Shown here: one piece after another, positions 29,657-38,286 of the stretch
Layout: each line of letters begins with the position of its first letter
How positions within the stretch are numbered: the stretch's first letter is position 1
Made by a program: the position numbers and the translations under genes
Source: Chromobacterium sp. ATCC 53434
GTDB taxonomy: Bacteria > Pseudomonadota > Gammaproteobacteria > Burkholderiales > Chromobacteriaceae
Assembly: GCF_002848345.1 (NCBI RefSeq)
Contig: NZ_CP025429.1
Coordinates: 4,402,001-4,466,000, forward strand
Length of the DNA stretch: 64,000 bases
Reading direction: 5' to 3'
The notes under the pieces: generated by a model
The model's input: only the letters and a program-made list of their open reading frames with translations
Told to the model about the DNA's origin: nothing
Database searches by the model: none

Positions 29657-31597
29657 ATGCGCCGCCCGTCCCGCCTCAAGAACCCGCAAACCGAAGAAGA
29701 ACAGTTCGAGTTGCGGCTGGTCATCGCCTACGCGCTGATCATCCTGATGTTCCTCACGCTGCTGGCGCGCTTCGTCTGGCTACAAGTGCTGCAGCACGAC
29801 CATTTCTCGACGCTGGCGCAGAACAACCGCATCTCGCTGGTGCCGATACTGCCTAACCGCGGCCTGATCCTGGACCGCAACGGCGTGGTGCTGGCGCAGA
29901 ACTACTCGGCCTACACGCTGGAATTGACGCCGAGCAAGATCGCCGACCTCCCCGCCACCATCGCCAAGCTGAAAAAACTGGCCGACGTCAGCCCGCGCGA
30001 CGAGAAGCTGTTCAAGAAGCTGCTGGCCGAGAGCAAGAACTTCGAGGCCATCCCGCTGAAGGTCAAGCTGACCGACGAGGAGGCCGCCCGCGTCGCCGCC
30101 AACGCCTGGCAATTCCCAGGCGTCGAGGTGAAAGCCCGCCTGTTCCGCGACTATCCGTACAAAGAGATGACCAGCCACGTGCTGGGCTATATCGGCCGGA
30201 TCAACCAGAAAGACCAGGAGCGCCTCGCCGACGAGGACAAGACCACCAATTACAAGGGCACCAACTACATCGGCAAGACCGGCCTGGAGGAAGTCTACGA
30301 GGACGATCTGCACGGCCAGGTGGGTTTCGAGGAAATGGAAACCGACTCCGGCGGCCGCGCGGTGCGCAGCCTGCGCCGGACGCCGCCGGTCAACGGCAAC
30401 ACCTTGAAGCTGGCGCTGGACATCCGCCTGCAGGAAATGGCCGACAAGCTGTTCGGCGACCGCCGCGGCGCGCTGGTGGCGATAGACCCGTCCACCGGCG
30501 GCGTGCTGGCCTTCCTGTCCAAGCCCGGCTTCGACCCCAGCCTGTTCATAGACGGCATCGACAGCCAGACCTGGGCCTCGCTGAACACCGACTGGCAGAA
30601 GCCGCTGGTCAACCGCGCGCTGCGCGGCACCTATCCGCCCGGCTCGACGTTCAAACCGTTCATGTCGATGGCGGCGCTGATGACGCACAGCATCGGCCTG
30701 CACGATATGCGCGGGGCGCCCGGCTACTTCACGCTGCCCGGCTCCAGCCACCAGTTCCGCGACAGCAAGAAGAGCGGCAACGGCGTGATCAATCTGCAGC
30801 GCGCGATCACCGTGTCCAGCGACACCTTCTTCTACAAGCTGGCCTGGGACATGGGCATAGACAAGATCCACCCGGTGGTCGGCTCCTTCGGCCTGGGCAG
30901 CAAGACCGGCATCGACCTGGACGGCGAGGCCACCGGCGTGCTGCCGTCCAAGGAGTGGAAGGAAAAGCGCTTCGCCCGCTACAAGCCCGAAGTGCGGCGC
31001 TGGTATCCGGCCGACGTGGTCAGCGTCGGCATCGGCCAGGGCTTCAACGCCTACACGCCGCTGCAGATGGCCAACGCCACCGCCATCATGGCCAATAACG
31101 GCCAGGTGTTCAAACCGCACCTGGTGCAGCAGGTGGTGGACTCCAAGACCGGCCAGACCCGGCTGATCGAGCCGAAGCCGCTGCGGCAGCTGCCCTATCC
31201 GCAGGAATACTTCGACTACATCAAGGAAGGCATGCACGGCGTGATGATCTCCGGCACCGGTCGCCGCGTCGGCATCGGCCTGCAGTACTCGATGGCCGGC
31301 AAGACCGGCACCGCCCAGGTGGTGGCGATCAAGCAGGGCGCCAAGTACAACGCCGCGTCGCTAGCCGAGCAGTACCGCGACCACAGCTGGTTCATCGCCT
31401 TCGCGCCGGTGGAGCAGCCGAAGATCGCCGTGGCCATCATCGTCGAAAACGCCGGCTTCGGCGCGGCGGCGGCGGCGCCGGTGGCGCGCGGCCTGTTCGA
31501 CTACTATCTGCTGGGCAAGGTGCCCAATGATCTGGCCGGCCTGCTGAAGACGGTGCCGATGGAAAACGGGGAAGCGCGTGAAGAGTCCGCTGATTAA
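29657..31597 (+). CDS. mrdA: Elongation transpeptidase PBP2 (MrdA)
   Basis: Class B penicillin-binding protein crosslinking side-wall peptidoglycan together with RodA. The 646-residue protein has one N-terminal membrane helix (about residues 22-42), a pedestal domain, and the active-site motifs STFK (in PPGSTFKPFM), SSD (TVSSDTFFYK) and KTG (GKTGTAQV). Its last 20 bp overlap rodA in another frame, so the two are probably translationally coupled. Confidence 0.97.
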   Translation: MRRPSRLKNPQTEEEQFELRLVIAYALIILMFLTLLARFVWLQVLQHDHFSTLAQNNRISLVPILPNRGLILDRNGVVLAQNYSAYTLELTPSKIADLPATIAKLKKLADVSPRDEKLFKKLLAESKNFEAIPLKVKLTDEEAARVAANAWQFPGVEVKARLFRDYPYKEMTSHVLGYIGRINQKDQERLADEDKTTNYKGTNYIGKTGLEEVYEDDLHGQVGFEEMETDSGGRAVRSLRRTPPVNGNTLKLALDIRLQEMADKLFGDRRGALVAIDPSTGGVLAFLSKPGFDPSLFIDGIDSQTWASLNTDWQKPLVNRALRGTYPPGSTFKPFMSMAALMTHSIGLHDMRGAPGYFTLPGSSHQFRDSKKSGNGVINLQRAITVSSDTFFYKLAWDMGIDKIHPVVGSFGLGSKTGIDLDGEATGVLPSKEWKEKRFARYKPEVRRWYPADVVSVGIGQGFNAYTPLQMANATAIMANNGQVFKPHLVQQVVDSKTGQTRLIEPKPLRQLPYPQEYFDYIKEGMHGVMISGTGRRVGIGLQYSMAGKTGTAQVVAIKQGAKYNAASLAEQYRDHSWFIAFAPVEQPKIAVAIIVENAGFGAAAAAPVARGLFDYYLLGKVPNDLAGLLKTVPMENGEAREESAD

Positions 31598-32675
31598 ACA
31601 AATCTGGCAGCAGATCAAGGAGCCGCTGGACGGCTGGATGATGCTGTTCCTCGGCCTGATCTTCGCGGTCAGCATGGTGCTGCTCTACTCCGCCAACAAC
31701 CAGTCCTTCGACAAGATAGACAACAAGCTGGCCTACACCGTGCTGGCGCTGGCGGTGATGTGGGTGATCGCGCGGATGCGGCCGCAGAGCGTGATGAACT
31801 TCGCGCCGCCCATCTATGTGCTGGGCGTGCTGCTGCTGGTGGCCGTGCACTTCAAGGGCATCACCGTCAACGGCTCCACCCGCTGGCTGAGCCTGGGCGT
31901 CACCCGCATCCAGCCGTCGGAGATACTGAAGATCGCGCTGCCGATGATGCTGGCCTGGTTCTTCCAGAAATACGAGCTGTCGCTGCGCTGGTGGCACTAC
32001 CTGGTCGCCGCCGCGCTGGTGCTGGTGCCGGTGGGCCTGGTGCTGAAGCAGCCCGACCTGGGCACCGCGCTGTTGATCACCGCCGCCGGCTTCTTCGTGC
32101 TGTTCTTCGCCGGCCTGCCGTGGAAGGTGATCTTCGCCGGCGCCGCGCTGTTCGCCGCCAGCCTGCCGGTGGTGTGGAACCATCTGCACGACTACCAGCG
32201 CAAGCGGGTGCTGACGCTGATAGACCCGACCACCGACCCGCTGGGCACCGGCTACCACATCATCCAGTCGATGATAGCGATCGGCTCCGGCGGGCCGTGG
32301 GGCAAGGGCTGGCTCAACGGCACCCAGACCCATCTGGACTATATTCCTGAGCGGACGACTGACTTCATCTTCGCCGTCTACTCCGAGGAGTTCGGCCTGG
32401 CCGGCAATGTGGTGCTGCTGGTGCTCTACCTGCTGATCCTGAGCCGGGCGCTGATGATCACCGCCAGCGCCCAGACGCTGTACGGCCGGTTGATGGCGGC
32501 GTCGATCACGATGTCCTTCTTCGTCTACGCCTTCGTCAACATGGGCATGGTGTCCGGCATTCTGCCGGTGGTCGGCGTGCCGCTGCCCTTCATGTCCTAC
32601 GGCGGCACCGCCTCGGTGACGCTGTTCATCGGCATGGGAATGTTGATGGGCATCAGCAACCTGCGCCGGCTCTGA
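31578..32675 (+). CDS. rodA: Peptidoglycan glycosyltransferase RodA
   Basis: SEDS-family polymerase of the elongasome and partner of PBP2. A GTG start at 31578 gives 365 residues and overlaps mrdA. About ten membrane helices, RIQPSEILKIA, KGWLNGTQTHLDYIPERTTDFIF and the late PLPFMSYGGTASV motif are typical. The stop codon TGA (32673-32675) is also the left flank of the repeat element that follows. Confidence 0.97.
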   Translation: MKSPLIKQIWQQIKEPLDGWMMLFLGLIFAVSMVLLYSANNQSFDKIDNKLAYTVLALAVMWVIARMRPQSVMNFAPPIYVLGVLLLVAVHFKGITVNGSTRWLSLGVTRIQPSEILKIALPMMLAWFFQKYELSLRWWHYLVAAALVLVPVGLVLKQPDLGTALLITAAGFFVLFFAGLPWKVIFAGAALFAASLPVVWNHLHDYQRKRVLTLIDPTTDPLGTGYHIIQSMIAIGSGGPWGKGWLNGTQTHLDYIPERTTDFIFAVYSEEFGLAGNVVLLVLYLLILSRALMITASAQTLYGRLMAASITMSFFVYAFVNMGMVSGILPVVGVPLPFMSYGGTASVTLFIGMGMLMGISNLRRL

Positions 32676-32851
32676 GAGCCTGTTTACGATCTTTTTACGA
32701 GCAGCGCAGGCCAGCCCTTCGGGACGGTTTTCTGCCGGCGCATGGCTTTGTCAAACGTCCCTTGCAGTGAGCGACACTGCCGCGGGCCGTTTTTCGTGCC
32801 CTGCATCCGGCAGAATACCGTCGATGCCGCAAAAAGATCGTAAACAGGCTC
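32676..32851. mobile_element. 176-bp MITE-like element with perfect 21-bp terminal inverted repeats
   Basis: The ends (32676-32696 and 32831-32851) are perfect inverted repeats of 21 bp, beginning GAGCCTGTTTACGATC. The element is bounded on both sides by the trinucleotide TGA, which fits a 3-bp target duplication. A second, internal inverted repeat (GACGG...TCTGCCGG near 32722 with its complement near 32807) makes it fold back further. It has no plausible transposase ORF. The form suggests a non-autonomous derivative of an insertion sequence, possibly the IS5 group (IS1031-type TNA duplications); the family is an inference. Confidence 0.75.
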
Positions 32852-32852
32852 T

Positions 32853-32954
32853 GAGCCACTGGCAAAATCCCCGATCCTGCATTGCGCCTCCTTGCCGTAC
32901 TATGTGTACTGCCTGCGTCGGCGCGCCTTGGCTCAGGGATTTTTCCAGCGGCTT
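32853..32954. repeat. Imperfect 100-nt fold-back repeat
   Basis: The outer arms (about 32855-32871 and 32937-32953) match as inverted repeats at roughly 16 of 18 bases (CACTGGCAAAATCCC against GGGATTTTTCCAGCG). The apex is GTAC-TATGT-GTAC. It lies directly beside the MITE-like element and may be a remnant of a second repeat family. Confidence 0.55.
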
Positions 32955-32980
32955 GGCGTTAAGCGCGTCGTCTAGAACCG

Positions 32981-33085
32981 ACGTGGGCAAGCATGCTTGC
33001 CCACCCTACGGCGCCAACGCACCTTGGCCCGGACATCTCGTCATCCGATACCGGTAGGGTGGGCAAGGCCCGCCTTGCCCACGCG
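32981..33085. repeat. Paired GTGGGCAAG palindromes
   Basis: A perfect 22-bp palindrome (32981-33002, GTGGGCAAGCATGCTTGCCC...) is followed by a second hairpin with the same arm (around 33060-33083, GTGGGCAAGG / CCTTGCCCAC). The segments CTTGCCCACCCTAC and GTAGGGTGGGCAAG also form a larger inverted repeat across the block. This looks like a dispersed REP-type palindromic unit. Nothing coding is visible from 32855 to 33125. Confidence 0.6.
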
Positions 33086-33125
33086 GCGGTGTGTCGTCGA
33101 GAATGCGGCGTTTCGCCGCCCCGCC

Positions 33126-34265
33126 TCACCCGCCTTGCTGATCCGGCTGCGCCGTCTCCGCCGCGTCGGCCGGCGGCGCGCTGTCCGGCAGCGGCTTGCC
33201 GTCCCGGCCGAACAGGCGCAGCTGGCGCGGCAGGTCCTGGTCGTCGGCCATCTTCACGCCTACGCCCAGCAGGCGCACCGGCCGGCCGCCGCGCGCGTGG
33301 CCGGTGCGCAGCAGCTGGCCGAAGGCGGCCATCGATACGACATAGCCTGGCTGCTCGACCGTGGTCTGGCTGAAGTCGTCGAACTTCAGCTTGACCGACA
33401 GGCCCTTGAAATCCGGATTGCCATTGCGGGCCAGCCTGGCCTGCAGCCTATCGGCCAGCTCCGGCAGCTTGGCCAGACAACTGGCCAGGTCCGGCAGATC
33501 CTGCGCGTAGGTTTCCTCGACGCTGATCGATTTGCGGCCGCGATCGGTGGACACCGGCCGCTCGTCGCGCCCCTCGGCCAGCGCCAGCAGTCGCTCGCCG
33601 AAGCTGCCGAAATGGCGGAACAGATCGGCCGGCGACCAGTGCCTGAGATCGCCGCAACTGCGGATGCCCAGCCGGTGCAGCCGCTCGGCGGTGACCCGGC
33701 CGACGCCGTGTATCTTCTCCACCGGCAGCGTGACGACGAAGGCGTCGACGTCGCGCGGGCGGATCAGGAACTGGCCGTCCGGCTTGTTCCAGTCGCTGGC
33801 CACCTTGGCCAGGAATTTGTTCGGCGCGATGCCGGCCGAGGCGGTGATGCCGACCTCGTCGCGGATCTGCCGCCGTATCGCCTCCGCCATCAGCGTCGCG
33901 CTGCCTTGCTCGTGCGGCTGGCCGGTGACGTCCAAATAGGCCTCGTCCAGCGACAGCGGCTCGATCACCTCGGTATAGCGCTGGTAGATGGCCATGATCT
34001 GCTGGCTGGCCAGCCGGTAGCGCGCCATGTCCGGCGGCACGATCAGCAATTCCGGGCACAGCCTGAGCGCGCGCGCCGACGACATCGCCGAATGGATGCC
34101 GTAACGGCGGGCGATGTAATTGCAGGTGGCCACCACGCCGCGCGTTTCCGGCCGGCCGCCGACCGCCAGCGGCCGCTCGCGCAGGCTGGGGTCGTCGCGC
34201 ATCTCGATCGCGGCGTAGAAGCAATCGCAGTCGATGTGGATGATCTTGCGCTGGACGGCGTTCAT
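33126..34265 (-). CDS. dinB: DNA polymerase IV DinB
   Basis: Y-family translesion polymerase. The 379-residue protein has the metal-binding IDCDCFYAAIE (Asp near residue 12), the SLDEAYLDVT catalytic pair near residue 106, helix-hairpin-helix GVGRVTAERLHRLGI, and the little-finger domain. The C-terminus is somewhat longer than E. coli DinB and ends in a low-complexity tail with LRLFGRDGKPLPD, which resembles a beta-clamp binding peptide (QLxLF type, here RQLRLF). No LexA box was recognised upstream. Confidence 0.95.
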   Translation of the reverse strand: MNAVQRKIIHIDCDCFYAAIEMRDDPSLRERPLAVGGRPETRGVVATCNYIARRYGIHSAMSSARALRLCPELLIVPPDMARYRLASQQIMAIYQRYTEVIEPLSLDEAYLDVTGQPHEQGSATLMAEAIRRQIRDEVGITASAGIAPNKFLAKVASDWNKPDGQFLIRPRDVDAFVVTLPVEKIHGVGRVTAERLHRLGIRSCGDLRHWSPADLFRHFGSFGERLLALAEGRDERPVSTDRGRKSISVEETYAQDLPDLASCLAKLPELADRLQARLARNGNPDFKGLSVKLKFDDFSQTTVEQPGYVVSMAAFGQLLRTGHARGGRPVRLLGVGVKMADDQDLPRQLRLFGRDGKPLPDSAPPADAAETAQPDQQGG

Positions 34266-34272
34266 CGCGGCG

Positions 34273-34575
34273 TCAAGGACGGTCGCTGTGTCCCAGCGGC
34301 TTGTCCGGCGCGATGCGGTCGCGCAGGCGCTGCTTGAGGATTTTCAGTTCGGGAAAGCCGTCTTCCGCCTTGCGGTCCCACAGCAGCTCGCCATCGACCT
34401 CGACGCGGAACACGCCGCCGCTGCCGGGACGCAGCGCGACTTCGGACAATTCTTTTTCAAAGGTGGTGAGCAGTTCCTGCGCCAGCCAGCCGGCGCGCAG
34501 CAGCCAGCGGCAGCCGGTGCAGTAATGGATGACGACGCGGGGCAACGGGGGCAGTGGGGAATCGGCGCTGATCAT
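34273..34575 (-). CDS. SelT/SelW/SelH family (Rdx) protein
   Basis: A 100-residue thioredoxin-like protein of the selenoprotein W-related family, with CTGC as the CxxC redox motif (residues 19-22, after a first beta strand HY). The family uses Cys or Sec here; this one has two Cys. The cellular role in bacteria is not established. The ATG at 34575 is my choice; a TTG seven codons earlier is open. It lies 7 bp upstream of dinB on the same strand, so they may be cotranscribed. Confidence 0.85.
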   Translation of the reverse strand: MISADSPLPPLPRVVIHYCTGCRWLLRAGWLAQELLTTFEKELSEVALRPGSGGVFRVEVDGELLWDRKAEDGFPELKILKQRLRDRIAPDKPLGHSDRP

Positions 34576-34867
34576 GACAAAAGACAATGCGGACAAAAAC
34601 AGAGCATAACGCAGAAAATGGCCGCCGCCCCCTGTCTTTAGCTTGTTTTCGGGTGCAAGGCACCCGCTCCTCCATCGTTTCTCTTGTAGTGGCAGACTTG
34701 GCGCAGTACCGATTGCGGGGGGCGGCAGCCGATGGCGTCTTGTTCAAAGCTCATTGCCAGGCCCAGTTTGCCCAGCGCGCCACGGGCTGTAAAGCGAATG
34801 CTCGGGCTCCGCCAGCTTGCTGCAAAGCACCATGTAACTTCGGCGCAACGCCGCCGCAAAGCGAATA
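34576..34867. other. Intergenic stretch without supported gene
   Basis: About 290 bp between the SelW-like gene and the terminator of the copper chaperone gene. Short open frames here have many rare Cys and Trp codons and no ribosome sites; I support none of them. Confidence 0.5.
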
Positions 34868-34903
34868 AAAAACAGCAGCTTGTCCGTCTGGCGGGCAAGC
34901 TGC
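34867..34903 (-). terminator. Rho-independent terminator of the copper chaperone gene
   Basis: Arms 34875-34886 and 34892-34903 (GCAGCTTG...CAAGCTGC with one mismatch) form a long stem. On the minus strand it is followed by TGTTTTTTATT. It lies about 40 bp after the stop codon. Confidence 0.82.
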
Positions 34904-34940
34904 CGTTCATCGTTCCCGCCGGCTCATCGGCCGGCGCCGG

Positions 34941-35402
34941 TCAATGGCTGTGGCTCTCGGCCGGCATGCCATCCTGCACCACCACGTCGACGACGATGCT
35001 GCCGGCCTTCTCGAAGTTCAGCGTCAGCGGGAAGCGGTCGCCGGCCTTCAGCGGCTGCTTCAGGCCCACCAGCATCACGTGGTAGCTGCCCGGCGCGAAC
35101 TTGACGGTCTGGCCCGGCGCGATCTCGACGCCGCCTTCGACCTTGCGCATGCGCATCACGCCGTTGTCGTTGACGTGGGTGTGCAGCTCGGCGCTGGCGG
35201 CGCGCGGCGTGCTGGCCGACACCAGGCGGTCGGCGCCCTTGCCCTGGTTTTCCAGCGACAGGTAGACGCCGCCGGTCGGGCTGGCGATCGGCATCGCGCG
35301 GCTCCACGGATGGCCGATGTGGATGGAGCCGAGTTGGAAGGAATGGGCGGCGGCCAGGCCGGACAGGCACAGGGCGAACAGGGCGGCGGCAAAACGTTTC
35401 AT
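34941..35402 (-). CDS. Periplasmic copper chaperone PCu(A)C
   Basis: A 153-residue protein of the PCu(A)C family, which carries Cu(I) in the periplasm, often to cytochrome c oxidase. Residues 1-19 form a signal peptide (ending AAA). The copper ligands expected of the family are visible as His in GHPWSRAMP, the HTH segment after AELH, and VMRMRKV (Met ligands). The C-terminus ends in HSH. The ATG at 35402 has GGAG upstream. It is divergent from the MarC-family gene. Confidence 0.9.
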   Translation of the reverse strand: MKRFAAALFALCLSGLAAAHSFQLGSIHIGHPWSRAMPIASPTGGVYLSLENQGKGADRLVSASTPRAASAELHTHVNDNGVMRMRKVEGGVEIAPGQTVKFAPGSYHVMLVGLKQPLKAGDRFPLTLNFEKAGSIVVDVVVQDGMPAESHSH

Positions 35403-35601
35403 CGCGGACTCCGGCGGATCGGGAAAGGGAAAAAACGCGCCACTGTAACACAGCGCGCCGCAGCCCGGACGCGACAAAATGTCGCAGTCGTGGCGCCCGC
35501 CGCCACACCTTGCCATGCCGCTGGTCTAAAGCGCAGCCCCCCGCTACCCCGCCGCAACGTAAGCCTCTACAATCGCATGGCTACACAATCGGCCCGTACC
35601 C

Positions 35602-36249
35602 ATGTTTAAGACGCTGTCGCTGCAATTCCTGTTTGGCGGTCTGCTCAGCCTGATCACCATCACCAATCCGCTGTCCAAGATTCCGCTGTTCATCACGCTG
35701 ACGCGCGAGATGAACGACGTCCACCGCGACTCGCAGGCCAAGCGCGCCTGCGTGTTCGCCGCCGCCATCATGGCGGTCAGCCTGCTGGCCGGCAACCTGA
35801 TCATGGCCGCCTTCGGCATTTCCTACGGCGCGCTGCGCATCGCCGGCGGCTTCGTCGTCGCGGTGCTCGGCTACCGCATGCTCTTCCTGTCGCAGGACCC
35901 GGGCCAGGCGCCCAGGCAGTCCGGCGAGCGCGAGGACTACGCCTTCTTCCCGCTGGCGATGCCCGGCATCAGCGGCCCCGGCACCATCGCGGTGGTGATA
36001 GGCATCTCCACCGAGATCGCCGAACTGACCACCGTGCCGGCCAAGGCGCTGGCCTTCGCGATGACTTTCGCCGCCATCGGCCTGACCTGCGCCGGCATGT
36101 GGCTGACGCTGAAATCCTCGCTGCTGATCTCGGAGCGACTGGGCCGCGGCGGCCGCGAGGTGATGACGCGGCTGATGGGCTTCATGCTGATCTGCATCGG
36201 CGTGCAGTTCGTCGGCTCCGGCATCCGCACCTTCATGGCCGGTTCCTGA
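35602..36249 (+). CDS. MarC family integral membrane protein
   Basis: A 215-residue protein with six predicted membrane helices, of the MarC (UPF0056) family. The conserved ITNPLSKIPLFITLT near the N-terminus and FPLAMPGISGPGTIAVVI in the middle are the family hallmarks. Some homologues have been suggested to export amino acids, but the substrate is not firmly known. MarC itself is not involved in multidrug resistance despite its name. It is followed by the AraC regulator. Confidence 0.9.
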   Translation: MFKTLSLQFLFGGLLSLITITNPLSKIPLFITLTREMNDVHRDSQAKRACVFAAAIMAVSLLAGNLIMAAFGISYGALRIAGGFVVAVLGYRMLFLSQDPGQAPRQSGEREDYAFFPLAMPGISGPGTIAVVIGISTEIAELTTVPAKALAFAMTFAAIGLTCAGMWLTLKSSLLISERLGRGGREVMTRLMGFMLICIGVQFVGSGIRTFMAGS

Positions 36250-36320
36250 ACGGGATCGCGGCGCGCACAAGCCGCGCCGCCTCTGCCACAATGGACCGAT
36301 CGCCACCGCCGGTCCATCCG

Positions 36321-37154
36321 ATGTCCGCCCTTCCCGCCGAACGCTCCCTGCTGTTCCGCGCCGACGATCTCGGCGCGCTCGAATGCCTGGACGCGCAGTA
36401 CGCCCGGCGAACCTTCCCGCCCCATTTCCACGAACAGTTCGTCGTCAACACGCTGACGCTGGGCGCCCAGTCCTACCGCCATCGCGGCGGCCTGCACCGC
36501 GCCGGCGTCGGCGCGCTGGTGCTGATCAATCCCGGCGAAGTGCACACCGGCGAGACCGCGCACGAGAACGGCTGGGCCTATCGCGGCTTCTATCCGGACG
36601 CCGAGATGATGCGCCGCCTGGCCGCCGACCTGGGCGGCGGGACCGCGCTGCCGTATTTCCGCGACACCGTCGTCGTCGATCCCGGTCTGGCGGACCGGCT
36701 CGACCGCCTGCACCGGCTGCTGCGCGACAGCCGCGACGCGCTGCGGCGCGAATCGGCGCTGACCGCCGTCTTCGGCGAGCTGCTGTTGAAACACATGCGG
36801 CTGCGCCCGCGCGAACAGGCGGCCGCCCCCGCCGCCGTGGAAACCGTCAGACAAATGCTGGCCGACGACCCGGCCGCCAACCATTCGCTGCAGCAGCTGG
36901 CCGCCGCGGTCGGCCTGTCGCCGTGGCAGCTGTGCCGCCAGTTCAAGCGGGAGACCGGCCTGCCGCCGGTCGCCTGGCGCAACCAGCTCAGAGTGGCACG
37001 GGCGCGCCGGCTGCTGGCCGCCGGCATGCGGCCCGGCCCGGTGGCGCTGGAACTGGGCTTCGCCGACCAGCCGCACCTGACCCGCGCCTTCCAGCAGGCG
37101 CTGGGCCTGACGCCGGCCGCCTACCAGAAGGCGGTGGGCGCCCGCGCCGGCTGA
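36321..37154 (+). CDS. AraC family transcriptional regulator
   Basis: A 277-residue protein (ATG at 36321; another ATG at 36291 is in frame). The N-terminal half is a cupin-like AraC ligand-binding domain (FPPHFHEQFVVNTLTLG...INPGEVHTG). The C-terminal about 100 residues carry two helix-turn-helix motifs (SLQQLAAAVGLSPWQLCRQFKRETGLPPV and VALELGFADQPHLTRAFQQALGLTPAAYQ). Regulators of this type often sit next to azlCD or lysE-type exporters, so azlCD is the likely target. Confidence 0.93.
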   Translation: MSALPAERSLLFRADDLGALECLDAQYARRTFPPHFHEQFVVNTLTLGAQSYRHRGGLHRAGVGALVLINPGEVHTGETAHENGWAYRGFYPDAEMMRRLAADLGGGTALPYFRDTVVVDPGLADRLDRLHRLLRDSRDALRRESALTAVFGELLLKHMRLRPREQAAAPAAVETVRQMLADDPAANHSLQQLAAAVGLSPWQLCRQFKRETGLPPVAWRNQLRVARARRLLAAGMRPGPVALELGFADQPHLTRAFQQALGLTPAAYQKAVGARAG

Positions 37155-37251
37155 ACCGGCCGCAAAATCGTTCAAGACAGCTCCGGCCGTCTGTTCCATC
37201 ATCAGGAACAGGGCGCCGATGTTCGGCCCCGCCGCAACGCAGGACTCATCG

Positions 37252-37963
37252 ATGCCCTCCTTACACCACCGACGCCGCTGGCTGCTGGACGGCGCGCGCG
37301 ACACCATCCCGATGATGGTCGGCGCGGCGCCGTTCGGCGTGATCTTCGGCACGCTGGCCGTCGCCGCCGGCCTGTCTCCGGCCGCGACGGCGGCGATGTC
37401 GCTGCTGGTCTTCGCCGGCTCCTCGCAATTCATCGCCGTCAGCCTGGTCTCGGCCGGCGCCGCCGTGCCGGTGATCTGGCTGACCACCTTCGTCGTCAAT
37501 CTGCGCCACGCGCTGTACAGCGCGACGCTGCTGCCGCACGCTCGCGCCTGGCCGCTGTCCTGGCGCTGGCCGCTGGCCTTCTGGCTAACCGACGAGACCT
37601 TCGCCGTGGTCGAACACCGCTTCCGCAGCCTGGGCGCCGACGGCGGCCAGTGGTACTGGGCTGGGCTCGTCGCTGGCGATGTATCTGAACTGGCAGCTGT
37701 GGACGCTGGCCGGCGTCGCGCTCGGGCGCTCGGTGCCCGGACTGGACAAGCTGGGACTGGATTTCGCGATGGTGGCCACCTTCGCCGCCATCGTCGCGCC
37801 GCAGTTGAAGAAGCGGCCGACGCTGGCCGCCGCGGCGACCGCCGGCGCCGTCGCGCTGTTGGCGCGCGGCCTGCCGTACAAGCTGGATCTGATGTTGGCG
37901 GCGCTGGCCGGCGTCGCCGCCGGCATGACCGTCGAGGCCTGGAAACAAAGGGAGGCGGCATGA
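37252..37963 (+). pseudogene. azlC: AzlC-type branched-chain amino acid exporter subunit, frameshifted
   Basis: The large membrane subunit of an AzlCD exporter, in two frames. The first frame runs from the ATG at 37252 (AGGA upstream) through TLAVAAGLSP, FAGSSQFIAVSL and NLRHALYSATLLPH to QWYW near 37658. The family sequence then continues in the +1 frame (LGSSLAMYLNWQLWTLAGVALG...) to the stop at 37961-37963. Removing one base in the TGGGCTGGGC stretch at 37657-37666 would restore one 236-residue protein. It is either a real frameshift or a sequencing error; the downstream part is undecayed, so it is recent if real. Confidence 0.85.
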
Positions 37964-38286
37964 GCGAATGGCAACACTGGGCGGTCATCGCCGGCATGCT
38001 GGCGGCCACGCTGGCAATACGCGCGAGCTTCCTGGTCTTCGGCCAGCGGCTGGCCTTCCCCGGCTGGCTGAACCGCGCGCTGCATTACGTGCCGGCGGCG
38101 GTGCTGTCGGCGCTGGTGGCGCCGATGGCGCTGGCTCCGGCCGGCAGCATCGACCTGTCCTGGCGCAACGCCTATCTGGTCGGCACCATCGTCGCCATCG
38201 CCGTCGCCGTCGCCTGGAAGAACGGCAAGACGCTGCTGGCCATCGTCGTCAGCTTCGCCGTCTACGGCGCGCTGCGCTGGCTATAG
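37960..38286 (+). CDS. azlD: AzlD-type branched-chain amino acid exporter subunit
   Basis: A 108-residue protein with four hydrophobic helices, the small partner of AzlC. The ATG overlaps the azlC stop codon (ATGA), the normal coupled arrangement, which shows that the second frame of azlC is the original one. The RASFLVFG and LHYVPAAVLSALVAPMAL segments are typical of the family. Its stop overlaps the convergent NSS transporter gene by 6 bp. Confidence 0.92.
   Translation: MSEWQHWAVIAGMLAATLAIRASFLVFGQRLAFPGWLNRALHYVPAAVLSALVAPMALAPAGSIDLSWRNAYLVGTIVAIAVAVAWKNGKTLLAIVVSFAVYGALRWL

Noticed and set aside
32751..32990. 79-codon ORF starting inside the repeat element
   Set aside because: It runs across the MITE end and the adjacent fold-back repeat and shows no family or transposase motif.
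34638..34910. 90-codon minus-strand ORF with several Cys and Trp
   Set aside because: No ribosome site, odd composition, and it begins within the copper chaperone terminator.
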